The notes beneath the pieces were generated by a model, which was not told the DNA's origin, did not search any database, and was given only the letters and a program-made list of their open reading frames with translations. The translations under genes were made by a program, and so were the position numbers. Positions 1 through 7,354 of a stretch of DNA of 15,713 nt are shown here, one piece after another. Numbering within the stretch: position 1 is the stretch's first letter; each line of letters opens with the position of its first letter. Source of the stretch: an uncultured Bacteroidales bacterium (GTDB lineage: Bacteria > Bacteroidota > Bacteroidia > Bacteroidales > Bacteroidaceae); assembly GCA_945837185.1 (NCBI GenBank), contig CAMAMZ010000036.1, forward strand, positions 1 through 15,713. The letters are read 5' to 3'.

Positions 1-54
1 ACCGGGGACACAAGGATTTTCAGTCCTTTGCTCTACCATCTGAGCTATGGCACC
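1..54 (-). tRNA. tRNA-Phe (anticodon GAA), 3' part cut off by window edge
   Basis: Read on the minus strand from 54 down, the sequence gives a 7-nt acceptor 5' strand (GGTGCCA), TA at positions 8-9, a GCTC/GAGC D-stem with an 8-nt loop, and an AAGGA/TCCTT anticodon stem. The anticodon loop CTGAAAA places GAA at 19-21, so the tRNA reads Phe codons. The variable loop follows and the T-arm starts (CCCGG) before the window ends at base 1, so the T-loop and 3' acceptor strand are missing from view. A Bacteroidetes-type promoter lies about 20 nt upstream, suggesting the tRNA is transcribed independently of thiL. Confidence 0.93.
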
Positions 55-74
55 CTCATTTCTTTTTTGCGATG

Positions 75-104
75 CAAAGGTACGACTATTTTCTGAATTA
101 CAAG
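75..104 (-). promoter_or_regulatory. Bacteroidetes-type promoter for tRNA-Phe
   Basis: On the minus strand the -7 box TACCTTTG (82-75) fits TAnnTTTG exactly. A CTTG (104-101) serves as the -33 box across an 18-nt spacer. Transcription would start near 68-70, giving a short leader of about 15 nt before the tRNA 5' end at 54. The assignment rests on the known consensus of the Bacteroidetes primary sigma factor; no start site was measured. Confidence 0.7.
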
Positions 105-107
105 CAA

Positions 108-174
108 TAGAATCAAAGAATCTTCTTGTGTTTATAGTTTGTTAACAAAACAAGGGTAAATTCGCTTGATTCTA
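108..174 (-). terminator. Possible hairpin region at the end of the sppA-lpxK-punA-thiL operon
   Basis: The 135-nt gap between thiL and the tRNA is AT-rich. It holds a 9-bp perfect inverted repeat, TAGAATCAA at 108-116 and TTGATTCTA at 166-174. Nested inside is a weaker pairing, CTTGTGTTT (125-133) with AAAACAAG (147-154), around the palindrome TTTGTTAACAAA. No good U-tract follows on the minus strand, so this is only a candidate 3' structure for the operon mRNA. It ends 4 nt before the tRNA promoter -33 box. Confidence 0.3.
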
Positions 175-189
175 CTGCTTAAATGTGAA

Positions 190-1302
190 TTATTGTTTAA
201 GATGATTCCAGCCTTGCGCTGTAATTTCAAACTCATTGCCATCTCGCGATACCAACATTTTGCCCAGGGAAGCTTTCGTGATATAGCCTATTTGCTTGAT
301 GGAATCCATTTCCTCCAACTTGGCGTGGTCGCCTATAGGCACAGTGAACAAGAGTTCATAGTCCTCTCCACCATTCAAAGCACATGTTGTGACATTCATG
401 TTCAACTCCTCTGCCATGACAGCCGTCTGGTAGTCGATAGGAATCTTGTTCTCGTAAATCCGGCAGCCACAGTTGCTCTGTTGGCAGATGTGCAGCAGCT
501 CGCTGCTCAGGCCATCAGAGATGTCCATCATGGCAGTAGGGTGGATGTTGGCTTCGCGCAACTGTTGGATGACATCGCCACGTGCTTCCGGTTTGAGCTG
601 TCGTTCGATGAGATATTCCTTTCCGGCAAAATCAGGTTGGAAATCATTGAGGGCTTGCAACTCTGTTTGCAGCGCTTGGATATTCTCCTTGTTGCCCGAT
701 GCTTGTGCAACCTTTATCTTATGCGAGATGGCATCATACTGCTCATAATAGATGTTCTTTTCCCGTTCCAGCAGTTGTAATCCCATGTAGGCTGCCCCGA
801 GATTGCCGCTCACGCAGATGATATCCGTTTCTTTGGCACCGTTACGATATACAATATCCTCGGTACGGGCTTCACCGATACAGGTGATGCTGATGGCAAG
901 TCCTGTGCGAGAAGAAGTGGTGTCTCCCCCCACAATATCGATGTTCCATGTGCTGCAGGCCTCTTTTACACCTACATAAAACTCCTCGATGCTCTCAATG
1001 TCGAAGCGTTTGTCGATGGCCAGACTGATGAGGAGCTGGCGTGGCATGCCATTCATGGCAAAGATGTCGCTGATGTTGACCATCGCTGCTTTATAGCCCA
1101 ATTGGCGCATGGTGATATAGGTGAGGTCGAAGTGCACACCTTCCATGAGCATATCGGTAGTGACCAGTGTTTCGCTGTCGGTATAATGCAGTACGGCACA
1201 ATCATCACCTACGCCATATTTCGTTGACTCGTTCTGGGGTTGTATATCTTTGGTGAGACGGTCGATGAGACCAAATTCTCCTATTTTTGCAATGTCTGTC
1301 AT
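190..1302 (-). CDS. thiL: Thiamine-monophosphate kinase ThiL
   Basis: ThiL phosphorylates thiamine monophosphate to thiamine pyrophosphate with ATP, the last cytoplasmic step of cofactor synthesis. Family motifs, numbered from the ATG at 1302: GVGDD (30-34) near the N-terminus, VGGDT (124-128), DISDGL (260-265) and GGEDYELL (311-318), the Mg-ATP binding signatures of the PurM/ThiL fold. The reading frame continues upstream to a GTG at 1317 that overlaps the punA stop codon. I prefer the ATG at 1302 because it leaves a 7-nt gap after punA and begins with a normal ThiL N-terminus. The protein would be 370 aa, longer than the roughly 320-345 aa usual for the family. The surplus is a charged, Gln/Glu/Lys-rich helical stretch at about residues 183-227. 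It is the last gene of the sppA-lpxK-punA-thiL operon and has no evident functional link to its neighbours. Confidence 0.95.
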   Translation of the reverse strand: MTDIAKIGEFGLIDRLTKDIQPQNESTKYGVGDDCAVLHYTDSETLVTTDMLMEGVHFDLTYITMRQLGYKAAMVNISDIFAMNGMPRQLLISLAIDKRFDIESIEEFYVGVKEACSTWNIDIVGGDTTSSRTGLAISITCIGEARTEDIVYRNGAKETDIICVSGNLGAAYMGLQLLEREKNIYYEQYDAISHKIKVAQASGNKENIQALQTELQALNDFQPDFAGKEYLIERQLKPEARGDVIQQLREANIHPTAMMDISDGLSSELLHICQQSNCGCRIYENKIPIDYQTAVMAEELNMNVTTCALNGGEDYELLFTVPIGDHAKLEEMDSIKQIGYITKASLGKMLVSRDGNEFEITAQGWNHLKQ

Positions 1303-1309
1303 ATTTGTT

Positions 1310-2119
1310 TTATACACGTTGAATCATTTCTCTCATGAGGGCTGTCATGATAGGTTGCGCCGCATTGGCTGCTTTCTGTACCTCCTCATGACTCACTTCT
1401 ACCGGATTGTCGAAGCCACCAAGGTCGGTGATGACGCTGATTCCGAATACCTTGATGCCACAATGGCGGGCCACAATCACTTCCGGAACGGTGCTCATGC
1501 CTACTGCGTCGCCTCCCAACAAACGATACATTCTGTATTCTGCCGGTGTCTCGTAGGTAGGACCTTGCAGCCCTACATACACACCATGCTGCAAACGGAT
1601 GCCTTTCTGGGCAGCTATAGCATCGGCCAAATCGCGCAACGCTCGGTCGTAAGCTTCGTGCATGTCTGGAAAACGCGGACCTTGCGGATTGTTCTTTCCG
1701 TGTAAAGGATGCTCCGGGAAGAAATTGATATGGTCGTCGATCACCATCAAGTCACCAATCTGGAAGTCGGGATTCATGCCTCCTGCCGCATTCGACACAA
1801 AGAGTTGTTTGATGCCCAGTTCACACATGACACGTTCCGGGAACGTTACCTGTTTCATGGTGTACCCCTCATAATAATGGAACCTGCCTTCCATGGCCAT
1901 GATGTCTTTTCCTCCGAGTTTTCCGAATATAAGCTTTCCTGCGTGCCCCTCTACGGTAGACTGCGGGAAGTTTGGTATGTCGGAATAGGGAAAAGTATAG
2001 GCGTCAGTTATCTCGGAAGCTAATTGTCCCAGGCCTGTTCCCAGGATGATGGCTGTTTGTGGATGGGTTGTCATCCTTTGTTTGAGCCATGCTGCTGTTT
2101 CTTGGATTTTTTCGCACAT
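1310..2119 (-). CDS. punA: Purine nucleoside phosphorylase (trimeric PNP/MTAP family)
   Basis: This cytoplasmic enzyme cleaves purine (deoxy)nucleosides with phosphate to free base and (deoxy)ribose-1-phosphate for salvage. At 269 aa it has the normal length. Visible motifs: the phosphate loop GTGLG (27-31), GRFHYYEG (78-85), SNAAGG (109-114), GPTYETPAE (186-194) and GMSTVPE (207-213), whose Glu213 matches the base-contacting Glu201 of human PNP. The position of human Asn243 is Asp232 here (VITD), the residue found in methylthioadenosine phosphorylases, so base preference may differ from strict inosine/guanosine enzymes. The N-terminal helix (ETAAWL) aligns with that of other family members, so the ATG at 2119 is well supported even though it lies inside the end of lpxK in another frame. 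thiL starts 7 nt after the stop. Confidence 0.95.
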   Translation of the reverse strand: MCEKIQETAAWLKQRMTTHPQTAIILGTGLGQLASEITDAYTFPYSDIPNFPQSTVEGHAGKLIFGKLGGKDIMAMEGRFHYYEGYTMKQVTFPERVMCELGIKQLFVSNAAGGMNPDFQIGDLMVIDDHINFFPEHPLHGKNNPQGPRFPDMHEAYDRALRDLADAIAAQKGIRLQHGVYVGLQGPTYETPAEYRMYRLLGGDAVGMSTVPEVIVARHCGIKVFGISVITDLGGFDNPVEVSHEEVQKAANAAQPIMTALMREMIQRV

Positions 2120-3179
2120 AATTAAGAATGATTTGATTAAATTCCTCCCCTTGGTTTTGCATAAAACTGATGTGTACGGGGAGCGTATATAAGTTCTGTT
2201 TCACTTCATTGCTGAGATGAGGGTTGTTGACAAGGCGGGCCGCATCTTTTTCGGTTGTGATGATGATTTTGGGCGAGGGCATCGCCTCAAACTGGCTGTT
2301 CACCTTGGCTATGTCTTGTGCAGTGAAGGCATGATGGTCAGCGAACGTTGCTGTTGTAACGCTTTTGCATAAGGGTGTAATGTCAGACAAGAGCTGTTGT
2401 GGAGAAGCAATGCCCGACAGCACAAGTGCATGGTGGCGACTGATGGCCTGCAAACTTAAAGTGTGCGTATGGAAGAGTGCCTTCAGATTGTCGTAGTTGA
2501 TGGTGGTAAAGAAGAGGTGCTGGTAGGGAAATAAGTCCATAGCCTTTCTCAGCACCCTGAACTCCATAGGTTTCAAGTCTTTCGGACTCTTTGTTACGAT
2601 AACGATGTCGGCTCGTTTCTTTCCCATAAGCGGTTCCCGCAGTCTTCCTGCCGGCAAGAGCTTATCGTAGATGATAAGCCGGTGGTAGTCGACCAACAAG
2701 ATATTGATGCCTGGTTTGACATACCGATGTTGGAAAGCGTCGTCGAGAAGTATGGCACCAACATCTTGTGTAGCGGAGTCATGCATCAGATGTTCGATGC
2801 CGCGTGTCCGTTTGCTGTCAACCGCCACGTACGTATCGGGAAACTTCTGTTTCATCTGGTGCGGTTCATCTCCTATATCGGTTGCTGTAGACTGTGCACT
2901 GGCGAGCACATATCCCTTGCTTTTCCTTTTGTAGCCACGAGATAATACTGCCACTTGCGTGAAAGGTGCAAGAAGGCGTACGAGATATTCCACATGGGGC
3001 GTTTTGCCTGAACCTCCCACGGTAATGTTACCCACGGAAATCACAGGTATGTCATATTCCTTTGCATGTAGAATCCCCCAGTCAAAAAGCCGGTTGCGCA
3101 GTCGCACGCCCAAACCGTAAAGCCAGCTCAATGGTGTGAGCCAATGGTTGATATGTATGAAGTCTCCTTCTGTTCTCAT
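2004..3179 (-). CDS. lpxK: Tetraacyldisaccharide 4'-kinase (lipid A 4'-kinase) LpxK
   Basis: LpxK transfers the ATP gamma-phosphate to the 4' position of the tetraacyl disaccharide precursor, giving lipid IVA at the cytoplasmic face of the inner membrane. The sequence shows the P-loop VGGSGKT (about 54-60) within the LpxK N-terminal signature GNITVGGSGKTPHVEYL, and LLDDAFQHR (144-152), which is also diagnostic of LpxK. The N-terminus (LTPLSWLYGLGVRLRNRLFD) is the usual hydrophobic membrane-associated helix. At 391 aa it is longer than many homologues (about 330-370). The last 37 residues, rich in Asn, Ser, Pro and His, are read from the same DNA as the punA 5' end, a 116-nt out-of-frame overlap. 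This tail is low in complexity and probably outside the kinase fold. The ATG is 17 nt after the sppA stop, consistent with one operon. Confidence 0.95.
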   Translation of the reverse strand: MRTEGDFIHINHWLTPLSWLYGLGVRLRNRLFDWGILHAKEYDIPVISVGNITVGGSGKTPHVEYLVRLLAPFTQVAVLSRGYKRKSKGYVLASAQSTATDIGDEPHQMKQKFPDTYVAVDSKRTRGIEHLMHDSATQDVGAILLDDAFQHRYVKPGINILLVDYHRLIIYDKLLPAGRLREPLMGKKRADIVIVTKSPKDLKPMEFRVLRKAMDLFPYQHLFFTTINYDNLKALFHTHTLSLQAISRHHALVLSGIASPQQLLSDITPLCKSVTTATFADHHAFTAQDIAKVNSQFEAMPSPKIIITTEKDAARLVNNPHLSNEVKQNLYTLPVHISFMQNQGEEFNQIILNYVRKNPRNSSMAQTKDDNPSTNSHHPGNRPGTISFRDN

Positions 3180-3196
3180 GTGTTGTGGCGCTGTTG

Positions 3197-4972
3197 TTAT
3201 TTCACGTTTACGAAGAAAGGCAACCGAGCCTGGGCCGGTTGCGTGTTACTGATGTTGCGGAGCAGCATGACAGGCTCGTAATAGTGGCCCAAGGTTGTTT
3301 TGAGGTGCTCGTCGATATAGCTGTTGGATGAGGCTTCCTCAAGGAAACGGCTGAGCAGGTCGCTCTTCTCCGGATAGCAGCTTGTGTAGTAGGTTTTCAG
3401 TTTGGCCAATGCCGCAGCTTTGACCACTGCCTTGTCTAAACCGCCAAGTTCATCGACCAACTTCTTCTGAAGGGCATCTTCGCCCGTAAAGACATGTCCC
3501 TGAGCCAGTTCTTCCACTTTCTCTACGCTGAGTTTGCGGCCGTTTGCCACACGGTTGCGGAACAGCGCATAGCCCCGCTCGATATGTGCCGTCAGCAATG
3601 CCACCTCCTCGTTGTTCATGGGTCGGGAGGCAGTGCCCATATCTGCATGTCTGTTGGTTTTCACCTGGTCGTATTTGATGCCTAACTTATCGGTAAGCAA
3701 TTGACTGCAATCGGGAATCATGCCAAAGATACCGATACTTCCGGTCAGGGTGGTTGGTTGCGCCACAATCCAGTTGGCATTGCAACTCATGTAGTAACCT
3801 CCTGATGCCGCCATGCCTCCCATAGAAACCACCACAGGCTTCTTGGTCTTGAGCATTTCTACCTCATGCCATAACTGTTCAGAAGCATAGGCACTTCCAC
3901 CGCCCGAGTTGATTCTTATGACAACAGCCTTGACATCATCGTCGTCGGCCAGTTTGCGAAGATCCTTGCATACCTCGTTGGCAACAATCTGATGACTGCC
4001 CCCCATGATGCTCCCTTCAACAGGCGTATCCACAATATCGCCGTAAGCATAATAAACCGCTATCTGTTCACCCTCTTGAAGCATGTTGTCGGCAGATTTG
4101 GCCATGTCGGTTACGGTCACCTGATGGAAATCATCCTCTTTCAGCAACTTCTGTATCACCCCTTTCACCTGGTCGGTATACAGCAAACCGTCAACCATCT
4201 TCTTTTGTTTCAGTGCTTGCGCTTCTTCGAACGTCAACAGACCATCGGCATAGGTGTTAAGTTGTGCCACGGTGAGTTTGCGACTTGCCGCCACTTCCTT
4301 GCAGATGTTGTTCCACAAACTGTTGATATAGGCCTGCACCTGTTGCCTGTTGGGTTCGCTCATGCAGTCTTCAGTAAACATCTCTGTGGCACTCTTGTAT
4401 TTGCCCACCTTGACAACCTGCATGCGTATGCCCACCTTGGCCAGCAAATCCTTCACAAAGATAGGTTCGGCGCATAAGCCATGCCAGTCAACCTTGCCTT
4501 GAGGATTCAGATACAGCTTGTCGGCTACGGAAGACAAGTAGTAAGCCCCTTGTGTGTAGAAGTCGGCGTATGCCACAATCCATTTGCCGCTTTTCTTAAA
4601 ATCAACAAGGGCGTTGCGAATTTCCTGTAAGGAAGCGAAATCAGTTGTAAAAGCACCAGCCTCTATATAAATACCTTTCACACAAGCATTTGTCTTGGCT
4701 TTGCGGATGGCCGTGAGCGTTTCGTCCAATCCCTGTGTGCTGAGCATGTCGCCTCCCAGCATGCTCCAGGGATTCTCCTCAGCCCGCTCTTCCATTACCC
4801 CCGACAGTTTCAGCAGCAATACCGAGTTGTCTTGTATGTCGGGAGCCGCATCGTTGGCCGAGGCTATACCGATAAGGGTTACCACCCCTAAGCATCCCAC
4901 TACACCGCCAACAAGGCATATGCCCACAACTGTGGCCATTATATATTTCATGAAATCCTTCATAATGTGCAT
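3197..4972 (-). CDS. sppA: Signal peptide peptidase SppA, 67K type
   Basis: SppA is a membrane-anchored serine protease (family S49) that degrades cleaved signal peptides and other membrane protein fragments. The 591-aa protein has one N-terminal transmembrane segment (about residues 10-37) followed by two tandem ClpP-like domains (about 50-280 and 300-540), the long double-domain form seen in E. coli. The catalytic Lys193 lies in GKYKSA of the first domain. The nucleophile Ser390 lies in SMGGMAASGG of the second. Both match the split Ser-Lys dyad of E. coli SppA. Start: ATG at 4972; a second ATG at 4963 (MKDFMKY) is equally possible and would only remove three residues. It is the first gene of the operon with lpxK, punA and thiL, behind a strong Bacteroidetes-type promoter. 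Confidence 0.95.
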   Translation of the reverse strand: MHIMKDFMKYIMATVVGICLVGGVVGCLGVVTLIGIASANDAAPDIQDNSVLLLKLSGVMEERAEENPWSMLGGDMLSTQGLDETLTAIRKAKTNACVKGIYIEAGAFTTDFASLQEIRNALVDFKKSGKWIVAYADFYTQGAYYLSSVADKLYLNPQGKVDWHGLCAEPIFVKDLLAKVGIRMQVVKVGKYKSATEMFTEDCMSEPNRQQVQAYINSLWNNICKEVAASRKLTVAQLNTYADGLLTFEEAQALKQKKMVDGLLYTDQVKGVIQKLLKEDDFHQVTVTDMAKSADNMLQEGEQIAVYYAYGDIVDTPVEGSIMGGSHQIVANEVCKDLRKLADDDDVKAVVIRINSGGGSAYASEQLWHEVEMLKTKKPVVVSMGGMAASGGYYMSCNANWIVAQPTTLTGSIGIFGMIPDCSQLLTDKLGIKYDQVKTNRHADMGTASRPMNNEEVALLTAHIERGYALFRNRVANGRKLSVEKVEELAQGHVFTGEDALQKKLVDELGGLDKAVVKAAALAKLKTYYTSCYPEKSDLLSRFLEEASSNSYIDEHLKTTLGHYYEPVMLLRNISNTQPAQARLPFFVNVK

Positions 4973-4992
4973 TCGTTTTTATCAATCCTATG

Positions 4993-5023
4993 CAAAAGTA
5001 ATGGAAAACGCTGAAAGCACAAA
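4993..5023 (-). promoter_or_regulatory. Promoter of the sppA-lpxK-punA-thiL operon
   Basis: On the minus strand a perfect -33 TTTG (5023-5020), a 19-nt spacer and a perfect -7 TACTTTTG (5000-4993) match the Bacteroidetes housekeeping promoter consensus. The start site would fall near 4986-4988, leaving a leader of about 15 nt before the ATG at 4972, or about 24 nt before the one at 4963. No other promoter-like site is evident inside the four-gene operon, whose internal gaps are at most 17 nt. Confidence 0.8.
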
Positions 5024-5039
5024 AATTAATAGGGCTTTT

Positions 5040-5072
5040 CTTGTTTTGTATCTTCTTTTTTTATTATTTTTG
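5040..5072 (+). promoter_or_regulatory. Promoter of the SDR gene, very close to its ATG
   Basis: The -7 box TATTTTTG (5065-5072) fits TAnnTTTG. Candidate -33 boxes are CTTG at 5040-5043 (21-nt spacer) and TTTG at 5045-5048 (16-nt spacer). The -7 box ends only 5 nt before the ATG at 5078, so transcription should begin at or next to the start codon, giving a leaderless or nearly leaderless mRNA. It stands back to back with the sppA promoter. Confidence 0.55.
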
Positions 5073-5077
5073 CAAAG

Positions 5078-5815
5078 ATGAAAAAAGCGATTGTAGTAGG
5101 AGCCTCATCTGGAATCGGTAGAGAAGTGGCCTTAGCTTTGTTGGCGGAGGGCTGGAAGGTGGGGCTTATGGCACGACGGGAGTCTGCTATGCAGGAGTTG
5201 GCGCAGGCCTATCCGGGGAAGGTTGAAGTGATGGTTTGTGATATTACCATGCAGAACGCACCTCAACAATTGCTTCAGCTTGTAGACAAGATGGGAGGCG
5301 TGTATCTGTATGTGCATGCTGCCGGAATTGGCAAGGCTGGAGAAGCGCTGGATGTTACTGTGGAAACGCAGACCTTGCAAACCAATGTCATGGCATTTGC
5401 CAATTTGATAGATACCATCTATGTATATATGGCATCGCACCATGGAGGGCACATCGTGGCCATATCCTCCATAGCAGGAACCAAAGGAATGGGAATTGCT
5501 CCTTCCTATAGTGCCTCAAAAGGGTTCCAGCAGCTCTATCTACAGGCGTTAGAGCAGAAGTCGAGAGCCAATGGCGACCATATCTACGTTACCGACATAC
5601 GGCCGGGATTTGTCGACACAGCGCTGATAGCCGGAAGAGCCTATCCCATGAAAATGGAAGCAAGCAAGGTGGCGCATGGCATATTGAAAGCCATAGAACA
5701 GCGGAAGTCGAGCGTAGTAATCGATTGGCGTTACCGATGCTTAGTAGGGTTGTGGCGCTGGCTTCCCAATGCGTTATGGCGGCGCATGGCTGTAGGGTGG
5801 CTACGTAAGAAATGA
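5078..5815 (+). CDS. Short-chain dehydrogenase/reductase (classical SDR)
   Basis: A 245-aa NAD(P)-dependent oxidoreductase with a Rossmann fold; the substrate is unknown. The cofactor loop is GASSGIG (8-14). The basic pair Arg33-Arg34 after the second beta strand suggests NADP(H). The usual NNAG motif is HAAG (80-83). The catalytic set is Asn103, Ser131, Tyr144 and Lys148 (YSASK), with PGFVDT (176-181) following. The C-terminus from about 218 is unusually rich in Trp, Arg and Leu, suggesting an amphipathic or membrane-touching helix, as seen in SDRs that act on lipids or long-chain substrates; that is inference. It is divergent from sppA. The secreted esterase follows 33 nt later (to its likely ATG) and may be cotranscribed, but the two proteins act in different compartments, so no shared pathway can be claimed. 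Confidence 0.9.
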   Translation: MKKAIVVGASSGIGREVALALLAEGWKVGLMARRESAMQELAQAYPGKVEVMVCDITMQNAPQQLLQLVDKMGGVYLYVHAAGIGKAGEALDVTVETQTLQTNVMAFANLIDTIYVYMASHHGGHIVAISSIAGTKGMGIAPSYSASKGFQQLYLQALEQKSRANGDHIYVTDIRPGFVDTALIAGRAYPMKMEASKVAHGILKAIEQRKSSVVIDWRYRCLVGLWRWLPNALWRRMAVGWLRKK

Positions 5816-5848
5816 CATATCATGATATACAACTTAAAACTAACAGAA

Positions 5849-7261
5849 ATGAAAAAACGTAATGTATTAGCGCTGGCAGCTTCTATGATGATGCTGACAG
5901 CAACGGCACAATCAACGGCCCGCAAATTCACCATGTCGGTAAGTGATGATGGACAAGCAATCCTCACAGGTTATCTTCCCCAAACAGAGAAGGCTACGGG
6001 TAGAGCCGTGGTGATTTGTCCGGGTGGTGCTTATTGGGCTGTGGCCGAGAACCATGAAGGGCATGACTGGAGCGAATACTTCAACAGTCAGGGTATTGCC
6101 TGCTTTGTATTGAAATACCGACTGCCCAAAGGAAACCGCAACATTCCTATCGGGGATGCCAAACGTGCTATGAAAACCGTGAGAGACAGTGCCGATGTAT
6201 GGCATGTTAATCCTTATGATGTGGGTATCATGGGTTCGTCGGCAGGAGGTCATCTCGCTTCTACCATCTCTACCCATACGGATTTGGCCTATCGTCCGAA
6301 TTTCACCATATTGTTCTACCCGGTCATTTCTTTGGACGGGGCAAAGGGACATGTCGGTTCGGCCAAGAATCTGTTGGGAAAAGATTTTAGAAACCCGACT
6401 CTGATTAAGCAATACAGCAACCACCTGCGTGTGCGAGGCCATGCCACTCCTCCGGCCATCATCCTGATGTCGAGCGATGACTTGTCGGTGCCGCCTGTTA
6501 CCAATGGCGTGGCTTATTATTCGGCCATGAGAAGCAAGGGCAATAATTGTGCCATGTACATCTATCCCACAGGAGGCCATGGTTGGGGATTCAACAAATC
6601 CTTCAAGTTTCACGACGAGATGTTGGCCAACCTCACGGGGTGGTTGAATCAGTTGCCCTCGCCTGCCAAAGATGCCGTGAGAGTGGCATGTATTGGTAAT
6701 AGTATTACTGACGGTTCAGGCATTGACATGCGAGAGAGATATGGCTATCCGGCCCGTTTGCAGGAGGTTCTTGGAAAGGGATATAATGTAAAGAACTTTG
6801 GTGTTGGTGCACGCACCATGCTCAATAAGGGTAACTATCCCTACATGAAAGAACCGGCATGGAGAGATGCGTTGGACTTCCAGCCCAATGTGGCAGTCAT
6901 CAAACTGGGTACCAACGATTCCAAGGCCGTGAACTGGCAGTACAAGGATGAGTTTGCAACGGATATGCAGCAGATGATAGACAGCTTGAAGGCTTTGCCT
7001 ACCAAGCCCAAAATTTATCTGGCGCTCCCGCTCGTATGCGGCATGGAGGTGAAGTCGGATCAGGATATCAATAACACGACGATTGAAGAGGAGGTGATTC
7101 CTATCATCCGTAAACTTGCAAAGAAAAACAAGTGCACCTTGATTGATATGCGTGAGGACTTGAACAAACCCGAATTGATGTTGAAAGACAAGATTCATCC
7201 CAACGCCAAAGGAACAGCGGTAATGGCCCGTAAGGTAGCCGAAGCTATCAGCAGCAAATAA
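5849..7261 (+). CDS. Secreted two-domain esterase: alpha/beta hydrolase plus SGNH hydrolase
   Basis: The likely start is the ATG at 5849, since it begins a clean signal peptide (MKKRNVLALAASMMMLTATA, cleavage after about 20); an in-frame ATG at 5822 would put nine extra residues before it. Domain 1 (about 25-270) is an alpha/beta hydrolase of the acetyl-xylan/feruloyl esterase-like group: oxyanion stretch CPGGAY (57-62), GSSAGG with nucleophile Ser131, acid Asp210/211 and His244 in GGHGWGF. Domain 2 (about 277-470) is an SGNH hydrolase: Ser285 in GNSITDG, Gly318 region, Asn356 in GTND, and Asp447/His450 in DKIHP. Both catalytic sites look complete, so this is probably a periplasmic or secreted bifunctional carbohydrate deacylase; the actual substrate cannot be read from the sequence. 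No glycoside hydrolase or SusC/D pair is in view. A sialate or pectin acetylesterase role remains possible. Confidence 0.9.
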   Translation: MKKRNVLALAASMMMLTATAQSTARKFTMSVSDDGQAILTGYLPQTEKATGRAVVICPGGAYWAVAENHEGHDWSEYFNSQGIACFVLKYRLPKGNRNIPIGDAKRAMKTVRDSADVWHVNPYDVGIMGSSAGGHLASTISTHTDLAYRPNFTILFYPVISLDGAKGHVGSAKNLLGKDFRNPTLIKQYSNHLRVRGHATPPAIILMSSDDLSVPPVTNGVAYYSAMRSKGNNCAMYIYPTGGHGWGFNKSFKFHDEMLANLTGWLNQLPSPAKDAVRVACIGNSITDGSGIDMRERYGYPARLQEVLGKGYNVKNFGVGARTMLNKGNYPYMKEPAWRDALDFQPNVAVIKLGTNDSKAVNWQYKDEFATDMQQMIDSLKALPTKPKIYLALPLVCGMEVKSDQDINNTTIEEEVIPIIRKLAKKNKCTLIDMREDLNKPELMLKDKIHPNAKGTAVMARKVAEAISSK

Positions 7262-7284
7262 AGACTGAAATAGAATCTTCACAT

Positions 7285-7354
7285 TGACGACATGACAATG
7301 CATTCCCTCTGCACGATAAAAAAAAGGGGATAATTTGTTCATGTCGTCATTTTT
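7285..7354 (+). terminator. Inverted repeat with T-run after the esterase gene, overlapping the ileS promoter
   Basis: TGACGACATGA (7285-7295) and TCATGTCGTCA (7339-7349) form a perfect 11-bp inverted repeat with a 43-nt loop, followed by five Ts (7350-7354). This could be a large-loop intrinsic terminator for the esterase transcript. A smaller alternative hairpin, CATTG (7282-7286) with CAATG (7296-7300), would compete with the left arm. The right arm sits inside the spacer of the ileS promoter, so a DNA-level regulatory role is the main alternative. Confidence 0.45.

Noticed and set aside
166..780. Plus-strand open frame of 204 codons opposite thiL
   Set aside because: Antisense to conserved ThiL motifs, with no promoter and no recognisable protein family.
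1303..1317. GTG at 1317 as thiL start
   Set aside because: It would overlap the punA stop. The ATG at 1302 gives a normal ThiL N-terminus and a usual short gap.
5817..5828. 12-bp palindrome ATATCATGATAT just after the SDR stop
   Set aside because: A few 12-bp palindromes are expected by chance in a window of this size, and there is no second copy or promoter beside it.
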